A stretch of 64,000 nucleotides of DNA from Streptomyces sp. NBC_00525. GTDB lineage: Bacteria > Actinomycetota > Actinomycetes > Streptomycetales > Streptomycetaceae. Each line of letters opens with the position of its first letter. The first letter of the stretch is position 1. The notes under the pieces were generated by a model, which saw only the letters and a program-made list of their open reading frames with translations, ran no database searches and had not been told where the DNA came from. Shown here piece by piece: positions 17,375 through 27,500 of this stretch. The position numbers were made by a program, and so were the translations under genes. The stretch lies in the NCBI RefSeq assembly GCF_036346595.1, contig NZ_CP107834.1, positions 3,410,001-3,474,000 of the forward strand, written 5' to 3'.

Positions 17375-17842
17375 ATGGCCACCGTTGAACTCCGCTTCAG
17401 CGCCCAGCCCGAACACGTCAGGACCGCCCGACTCGTGGCGGCGGCCGTGGCGCGCAGGGCCGGGGTGGACGAGGCCGTGCTCGACGAGGTCCGGCTCGCC
17501 GTGGGCGAGGCGTGCAGCCGCGCGGTCGGCCTGCACCGCAGCCATGGCATCACCGCCCCCGTCGCGGTCTTCCTGATCGAGGAGGAGAAGACCTTCGCCA
17601 TCGAGGTCGGCGACGAGGTGCCGGGCCCCGGTGCGGACGGCTCGGTTCCGGGCGGTGTCTCCGGGCGGCGTGCCGCGCACGGCGGCGGGCTCGACGACCC
17701 CGAGCCGATGGCGGACGACGAGGACGAGATGGGCCTCGCGGTCATCAGCGGCCTTGTGGACGACGTGGAGGTCAGGTCCGGTGCGGACGGCGGCGTGATC
17801 CGCATGAGCTGGCCCAAGACGCCGGTCGCCGTTCTTCCCTGA
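17375..17842 (+). CDS. Anti-sigma factor / serine-kinase-like protein downstream of bldG
   Basis: A 155-residue protein of the GHKL/RsbW-like group. VDEAVLDEVRLAVGEACSRA matches the N-box helix (E-x-x-x-A-x-x-E-A) that binds ATP-Mg in anti-sigma kinases. The middle is an acidic, Gly-rich insertion (PGPGADGSVPGG, then DDPEPMADDEDEM), and MGLAVISGLVDDVEV corresponds to the G2-box region (G-x-G-L). The G boxes are less canonical than in SpoIIAB, so kinase activity is not certain. It would bind a sigma factor and be countered by BldG. The ATG at 17375 follows GAGGGGGA; an in-frame ATG ten codons upstream is possible. A 228-bp GC-rich, hairpin-prone gap separates it from bldG. Confidence 0.8.
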   Translation: MATVELRFSAQPEHVRTARLVAAAVARRAGVDEAVLDEVRLAVGEACSRAVGLHRSHGITAPVAVFLIEEEKTFAIEVGDEVPGPGADGSVPGGVSGRRAAHGGGLDDPEPMADDEDEMGLAVISGLVDDVEVRSGADGGVIRMSWPKTPVAVLP

Positions 17843-17911
17843 GCGAGGCGCGTCTCCCCGAGCGATGCGCTTCCGCCGCGAGCGGTGCGCGTCTTCCCCT
17901 GAGCGGTGCGC
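17841..17911. repeat. Four degenerate copies of GAGCGrkGCGC
   Basis: GAGCGAGGCGC (17841), GAGCGATGCGC (17860), GAGCGGTGCGC (17880) and GAGCGGTGCGC (17901) recur every 19-21 bp. They start at the stop codon of the anti-sigma-like gene and are separated by pyrimidine-rich spacers. The rest of the gap to the lipoprotein gene (to 18202) has no convincing gene. Confidence 0.6.
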
Positions 17912-18202
17912 GCGACACGCCCGGGCGGTGAGAGCGACTCAGATCCCGTGCGGGCGTGCGGCCTGACGCTGTGTGGGGTGTGCTCGTGCGGGCAGAGGGC
18001 GTACCGACACGGGCCCTTCTCGTACGAGTGAGGGGTCGTTCGTGTGTTCCCCTCGGTGAGGGCTGTCCGGGTGAGTTGCGTATGCCTCATTTCCCTTGGT
18101 GCAAATGGCTGCAAAAGCCCGTGCATCGGACGCCCGGCACCCGGATGGACGGTGCCCGACGTGTAAGTTCCGGGGCCGAGAGCCTTGGAAGGGACCAAAC
18201 CG

Positions 18203-18877
18203 GTGAACAAGAAGCTTGCAGCCGCGCTGTCCGGCGGTGCGGTACTCGTACTGGCACTGTCGGGCTGCAGTGACGACAGCGGCGACAAGGTGAACGACTG
18301 GGCCAAGGAGGTCTGCGACCAGGTCCAGCCCCAGCTGCAGAAGATCGCGAACGCCAACGCGGCGATCCAGCAGCAGGCCTCCGACAACAGCAAGCCCGCC
18401 GAAGTCCAGGAGACCGACTCGGCCGCCTTCCAGCAGATCTCGCAGGCGTACAAGGCGCTGGGCGCGGCCGTGGAATCGGCGGGCCCGCCGCCGGTCGACG
18501 ACGGCGAGACCACGCAGAAGGAAGCGGTGAAGGAGCTCAACGCCTCCTCCGCCGCTTACGCGAAGCTGCAGGAGAAGGTGGAGGCCCTGGAGACGAAGGA
18601 CCAGGGCAAGTTCTCGGACGGCCTCAGAGGCATCGCGGACGAGCTGAACAAGATCGGCGCCAGTGGCGACCAGGCGCTGAAGAAGCTCCAGTCGGGCGAG
18701 GTCGGCGCCGCGATGGCCGAGCAGAAGGGCTGCCAGAAGCCGACCGCATCGGCCTCCCCCAAGGCCGGTTCCCCGGACGGCTCCCCGGACGACTCCGAGC
18801 CCTCCACCAAGTCCTCGACCGAACCGTCGAAGGAAGCATCGAAGGAAGCGTCCCCGGCCGCCGACAAGAAGGCGTGA
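18203..18877 (+). CDS. Small Asp/Lys/Ser-rich lipoprotein of unknown function
   Basis: A 224-residue lipoprotein with signal MNKKLAAALSGGAVLVLALSGC and lipobox Cys22. The mature part is helical and charged, with two Cys (KEVC near the start and QKGCQK late) that could form a disulfide. The tail is of low complexity (Ser/Pro/Lys/Glu). No enzymatic motif is visible. The start is GTG at 18203 with GGAAGGGA upstream. It is monocistronic, between a repeat-containing gap and a strong terminator. Streptomycete orthologues exist downstream of bldG in my recollection, but a functional link is unproven. Confidence 0.75.
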   Translation: MNKKLAAALSGGAVLVLALSGCSDDSGDKVNDWAKEVCDQVQPQLQKIANANAAIQQQASDNSKPAEVQETDSAAFQQISQAYKALGAAVESAGPPPVDDGETTQKEAVKELNASSAAYAKLQEKVEALETKDQGKFSDGLRGIADELNKIGASGDQALKKLQSGEVGAAMAEQKGCQKPTASASPKAGSPDGSPDDSEPSTKSSTEPSKEASKEASPAADKKA

Positions 18878-18915
18878 CCGGGCGGCCGGAGCCACGGCCT
18901 GCGGACTTCGGGTGA

Positions 18916-18957
18916 GCGGCCCGGCCCTTCCGGGATGCCCCGGCGGGGCCGGGCCGC
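18916..18957 (+). terminator. Strong hairpin terminator after the lipoprotein gene
   Basis: Arms GCGGCCCGGCCC (18916-18927) and GGGCCGGGCCGC (18946-18957) are perfectly complementary across an 18-base loop. Confidence 0.7.
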
Positions 18958-18992
18958 TGCCGTTGTCCGTGGCAGCCGTCACAATGGGGCAT

Positions 18993-20534
18993 GTGAGTAA
19001 GACCAGCCTCTTCGCAGCAGACCTTCCCTCGGCGGACCACACGCCCCGGCTCCGCGAGGCCCTGCTCGCGGCCGCGTTCACGGCCGACGGGCTCCTCGAC
19101 CTGCTCGGCGCGTCCGCGTACGCCGCGCTGGCGCGCAGTGAGACGGTGCCGGCGCTGCGCGCGACGCGGGGCGGGTCGCCGCTCGACACGCTGGTGCGCC
19201 TGTTCCTGCTCCAGCGGCCCGTGCCGGCCGCGCGGGCGGCGGCCGTGCTCCCGCTGGCGGAGTGCGTGGCGGACGGCTGGCTGGCCGAGACGGACGGTCA
19301 GGTGCGCGCGACCGTCGATGTGCGCCCCTACGGGGGCCCGGACGGCGAGGACTGGTTCATCGTCTCCGATCTGGGCTGCGCGGTGGGCGGTGCGGGCGGT
19401 ATCGGCTCGCGCGAGAAGGGCGTCGTCCTCGGCATCGGCGGAGCCTCCACCACCCTCGCCGGGATCACCGTCCGCAAGCCCGTGGGCTCCGCGCTCGACG
19501 TCGGTACGGGCTCCGGCATCCAGGCGCTGCACGCCGCGCAGCACGCCACCAGGGTCACCGCCACCGACCTCAACCCGCGTGCCCTGGCCTTCACCCGGCT
19601 CACCCTCGCGCTGTCCGGCGCCGCCCCCGCCGACCTGCGCGAGGGCTCGCTGTACGAGCCGGTCGGCGCCGAGACCTTCGACCTCATCGTCTCCAACCCG
19701 CCGTTCGTCATCTCGCCCGGTGCCCGGCTCACCTACCGCGACGGCGGCATGGCCGGGGACGACCTGTGCCGGACCCTGGTTCAGCAGACCGGCGAGCGGC
19801 TCAACGACGGCGGCTTCGCGCACTTCCTGGCCAACTGGGAGCACGTTCGGGACGAGGAGTGGCAGGACCGGGTGCGTGCCTGGGTGCCGGAGGGCTGCGA
19901 CGCCTGGATCGTGCAGCGCGAGGTGCAGGACGTCACGCAGTACGCCGAGTTGTGGCTGCGCGACAGCGGCGATCACCGTACGGACCCTGCGGAGTACGAG
20001 GCGCGCTACGACGCCTGGCTGGACGAGTTCGAGGCGCGGCGCACCAAGGGAGTCGGCTTCGGCTGGATCACGCTGCGGAAATCCGCCGCGGCCGCCGCCG
20101 GGAAGCCGTCGGTCGTGATCGAGGAGTGGCCGCACGCGGTCGAACAGCCGCTCGGCCCCGCGGTCGAGGCGCACTTCGCCCGGCAGGACTATCTGCGCGA
20201 GCAGGACGACGCGGCGCTGCTGTCGGCCCATTTCACCCTGGCCGCCGAAGTGGTGCAGGAGCAGGTCGGGCTGCCCGGAGCGGAGGACCCCGAGCATGTG
20301 GTGCTCCGTCAGAACTGCGGTATGCGCCGGGCCACGAAGGTGGACGCGGTCGGCGCCGGGTTCGCCGGAGTGTGCGACGGCTCGCTGCCGGCCGGCCGCA
20401 TTCTCGACGCCATCGCGCAGCTGATGAACGAGGACCCGGTGCTGCTGCGGGACCGCACCCCGCAGGCCATCCGGCTGTTGGTGGAAGAGGGCTTCCTGGA
20501 GCCGCTGCCGCCGGGCGGCCGCACAGTCGGCTGA
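18993..20534 (+). CDS. Class I SAM-dependent methyltransferase
   Basis: A 513-residue protein. An N-terminal helical domain (about 1-150) precedes a Rossmann methyltransferase domain. Motif I is ALDVGTGSGIQALH, motif II VTATDLNPRAL, and motif IV is DLIVSNPPFVISPG. The NPPF tetrapeptide is typical of enzymes that methylate amide or exocyclic amino nitrogens, such as HemK/PrmC and RsmC/RlmG types. A C-terminal winged-helix-like region follows. The substrate is not evident; rRNA or protein glutamine are the family options. The start is GTG at 18993 (VSKTSLFAADLP), with an in-frame ATG three codons earlier. A CACAAT element ends seven bases before the GTG and could be the -10 of a leaderless message. 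Confidence 0.75.
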   Translation: MSKTSLFAADLPSADHTPRLREALLAAAFTADGLLDLLGASAYAALARSETVPALRATRGGSPLDTLVRLFLLQRPVPAARAAAVLPLAECVADGWLAETDGQVRATVDVRPYGGPDGEDWFIVSDLGCAVGGAGGIGSREKGVVLGIGGASTTLAGITVRKPVGSALDVGTGSGIQALHAAQHATRVTATDLNPRALAFTRLTLALSGAAPADLREGSLYEPVGAETFDLIVSNPPFVISPGARLTYRDGGMAGDDLCRTLVQQTGERLNDGGFAHFLANWEHVRDEEWQDRVRAWVPEGCDAWIVQREVQDVTQYAELWLRDSGDHRTDPAEYEARYDAWLDEFEARRTKGVGFGWITLRKSAAAAAGKPSVVIEEWPHAVEQPLGPAVEAHFARQDYLREQDDAALLSAHFTLAAEVVQEQVGLPGAEDPEHVVLRQNCGMRRATKVDAVGAGFAGVCDGSLPAGRILDAIAQLMNEDPVLLRDRTPQAIRLLVEEGFLEPLPPGGRTVG

Positions 20535-20643
20535 TCCGGATCGAGCCGGCTTCCCGCTTCACCTCCGGGGGAAACCCGTATGACGCCCGGGCCCCTCGGG
20601 CGGATTCCGGTTTTGGCCCCGGCCGCTGCCGCTGAATCGTTTC

Positions 20644-20670
20644 TGCGATGCGGTGCGATGCGGTGCGATG
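20644..20670. repeat. Short tandem repeat, TGCGATGCGG x 2.7
   Basis: Two perfect copies and a partial third copy of a 10-bp unit sit in the 437-bp gap between the methyltransferase gene and the small membrane protein gene. No other gene is convincing in 20535-20971. Confidence 0.6.
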
Positions 20671-20971
20671 TGATGTGACTCGTCGCGGCCGGGGCCCCTG
20701 CTCCTCCCGATATCCACAGCCTGTGCGTACGGGAGCGTGAAGGCCGTCCCCGGCACCCTGTCCGCCGCCCGCCTTCGACGCGGCCGACGCATTCCGGTTG
20801 CGGTGCCTCGTGCCGCCGGCCGTGTTCGAACGGGGGGAGCCGACAGCGCGCGGCGCCCGACGTGAGTGCCGGGCCCTGCTGTTCACCCCGTGTTGGCGTC
20901 CGCGACGTTCCGCGATGGGAGCCTCCCTGCGTTGTCCGAGGACGTGACAGGGGAAGAGGGAGGCGTACGGA

Positions 20972-21169
20972 ATGGAGAGCGGGCCCGCTGTCTTCGCCGG
21001 AACGACGTTCGCACTGTTCGGTGCGGCACTGCTGCTGTGGACGGGGGCGCGCGTGCTGCACCGCGCGCCGGTCGCGTACCGGGTGAGCCCCGCCGTCTCC
21101 ACCGCACTCGCGACTGTGTTCGGCGTACTTTTCCTCGTCCTCGGGGTCTGGTGCCTCGGTCGCGTCTGA
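20972..21169 (+). CDS. Small two-helix membrane protein
   Basis: A 65-residue protein made of two hydrophobic segments (AGTTFALFGAALLLWTGA and ALATVFGVLFLVLGVWCLG) joined by a short basic loop. The ATG follows a GGAAGAGGGAGG ribosome site, which supports real translation. No family motif; function unknown. It stands alone between long gaps. The 21170-21507 gap that follows contains TTGACA at 21398 as a possible -35 for topA, without a matching -10 at the usual distance, and no other gene that I can support. Confidence 0.65.
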   Translation: MESGPAVFAGTTFALFGAALLLWTGARVLHRAPVAYRVSPAVSTALATVFGVLFLVLGVWCLGRV

Positions 21170-21507
21170 GTACGCCGGCGCACCACACGTACGAGTCCGG
21201 CCCGCAGCGGTTGGCCCGGCGCGGCGCCGGGAACACGCCCGGAGCGCCCGCCGCCCGCTCTCGCCCCCCGGAGGGCCGTCGGAGCCCCGGCGAAACGCAT
21301 GGGCGGCGAAGGCACCCGGAGCGGACCGAGCGGGCCGGGCGGCAGGAATGACGGAAGTCGGGTTACCGTTCGAGTGGCCGTTGCGGGCTTTTGCCGTTTG
21401 ACACGGGGGCGGGTTGTACCGTCACACTCCGCAGCGACAGCACTGTCGGCAGCGCCCTCGCGCTGCCCCGGATGCCCACCGAGCGTCGACCGGAGAGAAG
21501 AGCGAAG

Positions 21508-24351
21508 TTGTCCCCGACCAGCGAGACCGCACAGGGCGGCCGCCGACTCGTCATCGTCGAGTCGCCTGCCAAGGCGAAGACGATCAAGGGCTACCTGGGC
21601 CCCGGATACGTCGTCGAGGCGAGCGTCGGGCACATCCGCGACCTCCCGAACGGCGCCGCCGAGGTACCGGACGAGTACACCGGCGAGGTGCGCCGGCTCG
21701 GCGTGGACGTCGAGCATGACTTCCAGCCGATCTACGTCGTCAACGCCGACAAGAAGGCCCAGGTCAGGAAGCTGAAGCAGCTGCTGGCCGAGTCCGACGA
21801 ACTCTTCCTCGCCACCGATGAGGACCGCGAGGGCGAAGCCATCGCGTGGCACCTGCAGGAAGTGCTCAGGCCCAAGGTCCCGGTCCACCGGATGGTCTTC
21901 CACGAGATCACCAAGGACGCGATCCGGGCCGCCGTCGCCAATCCACGCGAGCTGAACCAGCGCATGGTCGACGCCCAGGAGACCCGGCGCATCCTCGACC
22001 GTCTGTACGGCTACGAGGTCTCGCCGGTCCTGTGGAAGAAGGTCATGCCGAAGCTCTCGGCGGGCCGCGTCCAGTCCGTGGCCACCCGGCTCGTCGTCGA
22101 ACGGGAGCGCGAGCGCATCGCCTTCCGCTCCGCCGAGTACTGGGACCTGACCGGCACCTTCGCCACCGGGCGCGGCGGCGACGCCTCCGACCCGTCCACG
22201 TTCACGGCCCGGCTCAGCGCCGTCGACGGGCGCCGAATCGCCCAGGGCCGCGACTTCGGTCCGGACGGCCGGCTCAAGTCCGCCTCCGGCCAGACGCTGC
22301 ACCTGGACGAGGCGAACGCCCGCGCCCTGGCCGCCGCGCTCGCCGACACCGCGTTCGCCGTACGGTCCGTCGAGTCGAAGCCGTACCGGCGCTCCCCGTA
22401 CGCCCCCTTCCGGACGACGACCCTCCAGCAGGAGGCGAGCCGGAAGCTGGGCCTGGGCGCCAAGGCCACCATGCAGGTCGCGCAGAAGCTGTACGAGAAC
22501 GGCTTCATCACCTACATGCGTACGGACTCCACGACCCTCTCGGACACCGCTGTCGCCGCGGCCCGTTCGCAGGTCACGCAGCTGTACGGGGCCGACTACC
22601 TGCCCGAGAAGCCGCGCACGTACGCCGGCAAGGTCAAGAACGCGCAGGAGGCGCACGAGGCGATCCGCCCTTCCGGCGACCGCTTCCGCACCCCGGCGGA
22701 GACCGGCCTCACCGGCGACCAGTTCCGGCTCTACGAGCTGATCTGGAAGCGGACCGTCGCCTCCCAGATGAAGGACGCGACCGGCAACTCCGTCACCGTC
22801 AAGATCGGCGGCCGGGCGAGCGACGGCCGGGACGCCGAGTTCTCCGCGTCCGGCAAGACGATCACGTTCCACGGCTTCATGAAGGCGTACGTCGAGGGTG
22901 CCGACGACCCGAACGCCGAGCTGGACGACCGCGAGCGGCGGCTGCCGCAGGTCACCGAGGGCGACGCACTGTCCGCCGACGAGATCACGGCGGACGGGCA
23001 CGCGACGAAGCCGCCGGCCCGCTACACCGAGGCGTCGCTGGTCAAGGAGCTGGAAGAGCGCGAGATCGGCCGCCCGTCGACGTACGCCTCGATCATCGGG
23101 ACGATTCTCGACCGCGGCTATGTGTTCAAGAAGGGCACGGCCCTCGTGCCGTCGTTCCTGTCGTTCGCCGTGGTCAACCTGCTGGAGAAGCACTTCGGCC
23201 GGCTCGTCGACTACGACTTCACGGCCCGCATGGAGGACGACCTCGACCGCATCGCACGCGGTGAGGCCCAGTCCGTGCCGTGGCTGAAGCGGTTCTACTT
23301 CGGTACGCAGGAGGGCGACGCGACCGGCGTGGGCGCGGCGTCCGACGCGGGCAACGGCGACGGCGACCACCTCGGCGGGCTCAAGGAGCTCGTCACCGAC
23401 CTCGGTGCGATCGACGCACGGGAGATCTCGTCGTTCCCCGTCGGCAACGACATCAAACTGCGCGTCGGCAAGTACGGGCCGTACATCGAGCGGGGCGAGA
23501 AGGACGCCGAGGGCTACCAGAAGGGGGACATCCCCGACGATCTGGCGCCCGACGAGCTGACCGTCGAGTACGCGGAGGAGCTGCTGGCCAAGCCGAGCGG
23601 CGACTTCGAACTCGGCGCGGACCCGGAGAGCGGGAACCAGATCGTCGCCAAGAACGGGCGGTACGGGCCGTACGTCACCGAGGTGCTGCCCGAGGGCACG
23701 CCGAAGACCGGCAAGAACGCGGTGAAGCCGCGGACGGCCTCGCTGTTCAAGTCGATGTCCCTCGACACGGTGACGCTGGCCGACGCGCTCAAGCTGATGT
23801 CGCTGCCGCGCGTGGTCGGTCAGGACGCCGAAGGTGTCGAGATCACCGCGCAGAACGGCCGCTACGGGCCGTATCTGAAGAAGGGCACCGACTCGCGGTC
23901 GCTCACCTCCGAGGACCAGATCTTCGACATCACGCTCGAAGAGGCGCTGGCGATCTACGCCCAGCCGAAGCAGCGCGGGCGCGCGGCCGCCAAGCCGCCG
24001 CTGAAGGAGCTGGGCACGGACCCGGTGAGCGGCGCGCCGGTCGTCGTGAAGGACGGCCGCTTCGGCCCGTACGTCACGGACGGCGAGACGAACGCGACCC
24101 TGCGTACGGGCGACAGCGTCGAGGAGATCACGCCGGAGCGGGGCTACGAGCTGCTCGCCGAGAAGCGGGCGAAGGGGCCGGCGAAGAAGAAGACGGCGAA
24201 GAAGGCCGCCGCCAAGAAGGCGCCCGCCAAGAAGACGGCGGCGAAGAAGACCGCCGCGAAGAAGACGACGGCCAAGAAGGCTCCGGCGAAGAAGACCGCG
24301 GCCGCTTCGGCCGCCGCGAAGAAGGCCGCCGCTTCGGGCGCGGAGGACTGA
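21508..24351 (+). CDS. topA: DNA topoisomerase I
   Basis: A 947-residue type IA topoisomerase that relaxes negative supercoils. The TOPRIM domain is at the N-terminus (RLVIVESPAKAKTIKGYL with the catalytic Glu, then FLATDEDREGEAIAW with the DxD metal site). The nucleophilic Tyr is in FITYMRTDST at about residue 336. The C-terminal region has repeated GRYGPYV/GRFGPYV modules instead of the E. coli zinc fingers, then a long Lys/Ala tail (KKTAKKAAAKKAPAKK type), as is usual in actinomycetes, where it aids processivity and chromosome segregation. The start is taken as TTG at 21508 (SPTSETAQGG) with GGAGAGAAGAG upstream; an in-frame ATG at 21472 is the alternative. It is followed by tmk after a gap of about 180 bp. 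Confidence 0.95.
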   Translation: MSPTSETAQGGRRLVIVESPAKAKTIKGYLGPGYVVEASVGHIRDLPNGAAEVPDEYTGEVRRLGVDVEHDFQPIYVVNADKKAQVRKLKQLLAESDELFLATDEDREGEAIAWHLQEVLRPKVPVHRMVFHEITKDAIRAAVANPRELNQRMVDAQETRRILDRLYGYEVSPVLWKKVMPKLSAGRVQSVATRLVVERERERIAFRSAEYWDLTGTFATGRGGDASDPSTFTARLSAVDGRRIAQGRDFGPDGRLKSASGQTLHLDEANARALAAALADTAFAVRSVESKPYRRSPYAPFRTTTLQQEASRKLGLGAKATMQVAQKLYENGFITYMRTDSTTLSDTAVAAARSQVTQLYGADYLPEKPRTYAGKVKNAQEAHEAIRPSGDRFRTPAETGLTGDQFRLYELIWKRTVASQMKDATGNSVTVKIGGRASDGRDAEFSASGKTITFHGFMKAYVEGADDPNAELDDRERRLPQVTEGDALSADEITADGHATKPPARYTEASLVKELEEREIGRPSTYASIIGTILDRGYVFKKGTALVPSFLSFAVVNLLEKHFGRLVDYDFTARMEDDLDRIARGEAQSVPWLKRFYFGTQEGDATGVGAASDAGNGDGDHLGGLKELVTDLGAIDAREISSFPVGNDIKLRVGKYGPYIERGEKDAEGYQKGDIPDDLAPDELTVEYAEELLAKPSGDFELGADPESGNQIVAKNGRYGPYVTEVLPEGTPKTGKNAVKPRTASLFKSMSLDTVTLADALKLMSLPRVVGQDAEGVEITAQNGRYGPYLKKGTDSRSLTSEDQIFDITLEEALAIYAQPKQRGRAAAKPPLKELGTDPVSGAPVVVKDGRFGPYVTDGETNATLRTGDSVEEITPERGYELLAEKRAKGPAKKKTAKKAAAKKAPAKKTAAKKTAAKKTTAKKAPAKKTAAASAAAKKAAASGAED

Positions 24352-24518
24352 GCCGTTCGGGGGAGGGGCGGGTCGCCGACCGCGGCGAGCCCCTTCCCCT
24401 CCCGCCCCTTCCGAAACAGGCGTTCCGTCCCGGGCCCCGCGCCTCGCACACCGGCGAGGCCGAAAGGGGCCCGGCCGCTGTTTGACGGGTGGGGACACGG
24501 GGGAACGCGGCGTCCCGT

Positions 24519-24524
24519 TAGGCT
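24519..24524 (+). promoter_or_regulatory. -10 element for a leaderless tmk transcript
   Basis: TAGGCT ends six bases before the ATG at 24531, with no Shine-Dalgarno sequence between. This is the standard geometry of leaderless mRNAs in Streptomyces. Confidence 0.5.
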
Positions 24525-24530
24525 GGGCGG

Positions 24531-27500
24531 ATGACGCGAGCCGAGCAGCCAACGGTCGTGAGCCCCACCTCCGACACACTTGCCGCAGACTCACGCGAGC
24601 GCGCCGTACGAGCCCTGCTGCGCATCCCCCCGCTCAAGCGGTTGTGGAGCGCCCAGCTCATCGGCAGTACCGGCGATGCACTCGCCCTTCTCGTGCTGGT
24701 GTTGCTGTCGCTGCAAGCAGCGGTCCTGGAGGGCTCATTCGGAACCGGATACCGGGGGGCGGCCTTCGCCGTCGCCGCCGTGTTCGGGGCCCGGATCATC
24801 TCCACCCTGCTCTTCGGAGCCGTACTCCTGGGGCCGCTGACCGCCCTCACCGCACCGGGCGGGCCGGTCGACCGGCGGTGGCTGATGATCGGGACGGACG
24901 GGCTGCGGCTCGCGCTGCTGGTCGTCGCACCCCTGTGGATCGACTGGACGCCCGCCAACGCGCTCACGATGCTCCTGGTCACCGTCTTCGTGGCCGGGGC
25001 GGCCGAACGGCTCTGGACGATCGCCAAGGAGAGCGCGGCTCCCGCGCTGCTGCCCCCGCCGCCGATCGAGGGCGCCGCCGTGCGCCCGCTGCCGGACCAC
25101 CTCGACCCGCTGCGCCGGCTCTCCCTGCGTACGGACTTCGCGGCCATTCCGCTGGCCGCGGCCGCCCTGCTGGCCGCCACGATCGTCGGCAGGCTGCTGG
25201 GCTCGGGCCTCGACTGGTTCTCCTTCCACCAGGCGGCCCTCGGTTCGTACGTCGCGGCCGGGCTGTTCTCCGCCTCCATCTCCACCCTGTACTTCCTGAC
25301 GCTGCCCGCCACCCAGACGCCCCGGCCGCGCTCGCCGCTGGAAGGGTTGCGCCGGCCGTCCCGCGGGAACGGGCCCGACAAGGGCCGCACCGGCGCCATC
25401 CCGCTGGTCGTCGCCACCTGCGCGGCGATCGCCGGAGCCATCGCCACCGCGGCCGCCGTCGCCGTGCTGCACGGCAGCGACCTGGCCGGCGGACCCGTCA
25501 CCCTCGCCCTGCTGATCCTGGCGCTCACCGGCGGTACGGGTGTGGGCATCCGCACGGCGGGGAAGGTGCTGCCCACGCTGTCGCGGCGCCGGATGCTCTC
25601 CCTCGCCACCGCCGTCACCGGCCTCGCCCTGCTGGCCATGGGCCTCGTGCCGGACACCGCGACCGTCGTCCTGCTCGCCGTACTCGCCGGGTACGCGGCC
25701 GGGGTCGCCGCCAACACCGGTCATGTCCTCATCGACCAGGAGACCGAGGAGTCCCGCCGGACCAGGACGGCCGAGCACCTCCAGGCCGTCGTCCGGGTGT
25801 TCATCGCGCTCGGCGCGGTCGGCGGCCCCCTGGTCGCCGCCGCCATCGGCACCCACCGGTTGACCATCGGCGACTCCGTCTTCGCCCACGGCGGCGCCGC
25901 GTTCACCCTGATGCTGGTCGGCGCGCTGCTGCTGCCGGTCGCGGTCATCGTGCTCGCGAAGACGGACGACCGCTCCGGCGTACCGCTGCGGCGCGACCTG
26001 CGCGAGGCGCTGCGCGGCGGCGACCCGGCGGTCGCACCCGCCGCGACCGGCTTCTTCATCGCCCTGGAGGGCGGCGACGGAGCGGGCAAGTCCACCCAGG
26101 TCGACGCGCTCGCCTCGTGGATTCGGGCCAAGGGACACGAGGTCGTCGTCACCCGTGAGCCGGGGGCGACCCCGATCGGCAAGCGGCTGCGGTCGATCCT
26201 GCTCGACGTGTCGTCGGCCGGGCTCTCCAACCGGGCCGAGGCCCTGCTGTACGCCGCCGACCGCGCCGAGCACGTCGACTCCGTGGTCCGCCCGGCGCTG
26301 GAGCGCGGCGCGGTCGTCATCTCCGACCGCTACATCGACTCCTCGGTCGCCTACCAGGGCGCGGGCCGCGATCTGGCCCCCACCGAAATCGCCCGCATCT
26401 CGCGCTGGGCGACGAGCGGGCTCGTACCGCACCTGACCGTGCTCCTGGACGTCGCCCCGGAGACCGCGAGGGAACGGTTCACCGAGGCGCCCGACCGGCT
26501 GGAGTCCGAGCCGCCCGAGTTCCACGCCCGCGTGCGCGCCGGCTTCCTGACGCTGGCCGCCGCCGACCCGACGCGCTACCTCGTGGTGGACGCCGGTCAG
26601 GAACCGGAGGCCGTCACCACCGTCGTACGCCACCGCCTCGACCAGGTCCTGCCCCTTTCCGAGGCCGAGATCAAGGCCCTGGAGGAGGCCCGCAGGGCCG
26701 CCGAGGAGGAGGCCAGGCGCCGCGCCGAGGAGGAGGCCGCCCGCAAGGCGGAGGAGGAGCGCCTGGAGCGCGAGCGCCAGGAACAGCTCGCCAGGCTCCG
26801 TGCCGAGGAGGAGGAGCGCAAGCGCCGCGAGGAGGAGGAAGCGCGCCGCCGCGAGGCCGAGCGCCAGGCCGAGGAAGCCGCCTACGAGGCGGAACAGGCC
26901 CGGCTCCGCCGTCAGGCGGAGGAAGAGGCCCGGCTCCGCAAGGAGGCCGAGGCCCAGCGGCTGGAGAAGCAGCGCAAGGCCGAGGAGGCCCTGCTGAGGG
27001 CCGAGGCCGCCCGTCGCAAGGCGGAAGCGGAGGCTCAGGCGCAGGCCGAGGCGGAGGCCCGGGCGCGGGCGGCGCGCGAGGAGGAGGCGGCCCGCGCGAG
27101 GGCCGCGCGTGAGGAAGAAGCACGTGCGCGGGCCGCGCGGCAGGAGGAGAGCGGGCTGCGGCAGGAGGCCGATGACCGCCGGGGCGGGTCGTCCTCGGCG
27201 GGGGCTGCTGGGGCTGCGGGGTCTGCTGGTGCGTCCGGGGCTCGCGCCTCGGGGGCGGCCGGTGCGTCTGGTGCGTCCGGTGGTGCTTCCGGGAGCGGTA
27301 GCGGGGGGTCCTCTTCCGGTTCCTCCCGTGCCTCCGGTTCTTCCGGTGCCTCCGACTCTTCCCGCGCCACCGGTTCCTCTCGCTCGTCCAAGCCGTCCTC
27401 GCCCTCCTGGGCGCGCGACGAGCCCACCGGGCCCGACAACGAGCTGACGGTGCCCACCCCGATCGTCGACCCGAACGAGATCACCCAGCCGGTTCCCGCG

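Noticed and set aside
20233-24594. A 1453-codon frame on the minus strand opposite topA
   Set aside because: It is the antisense shadow of topA in very high-GC DNA; its translation is Arg/Gly/Leu-rich and has no domain pattern, while topA has all motifs.
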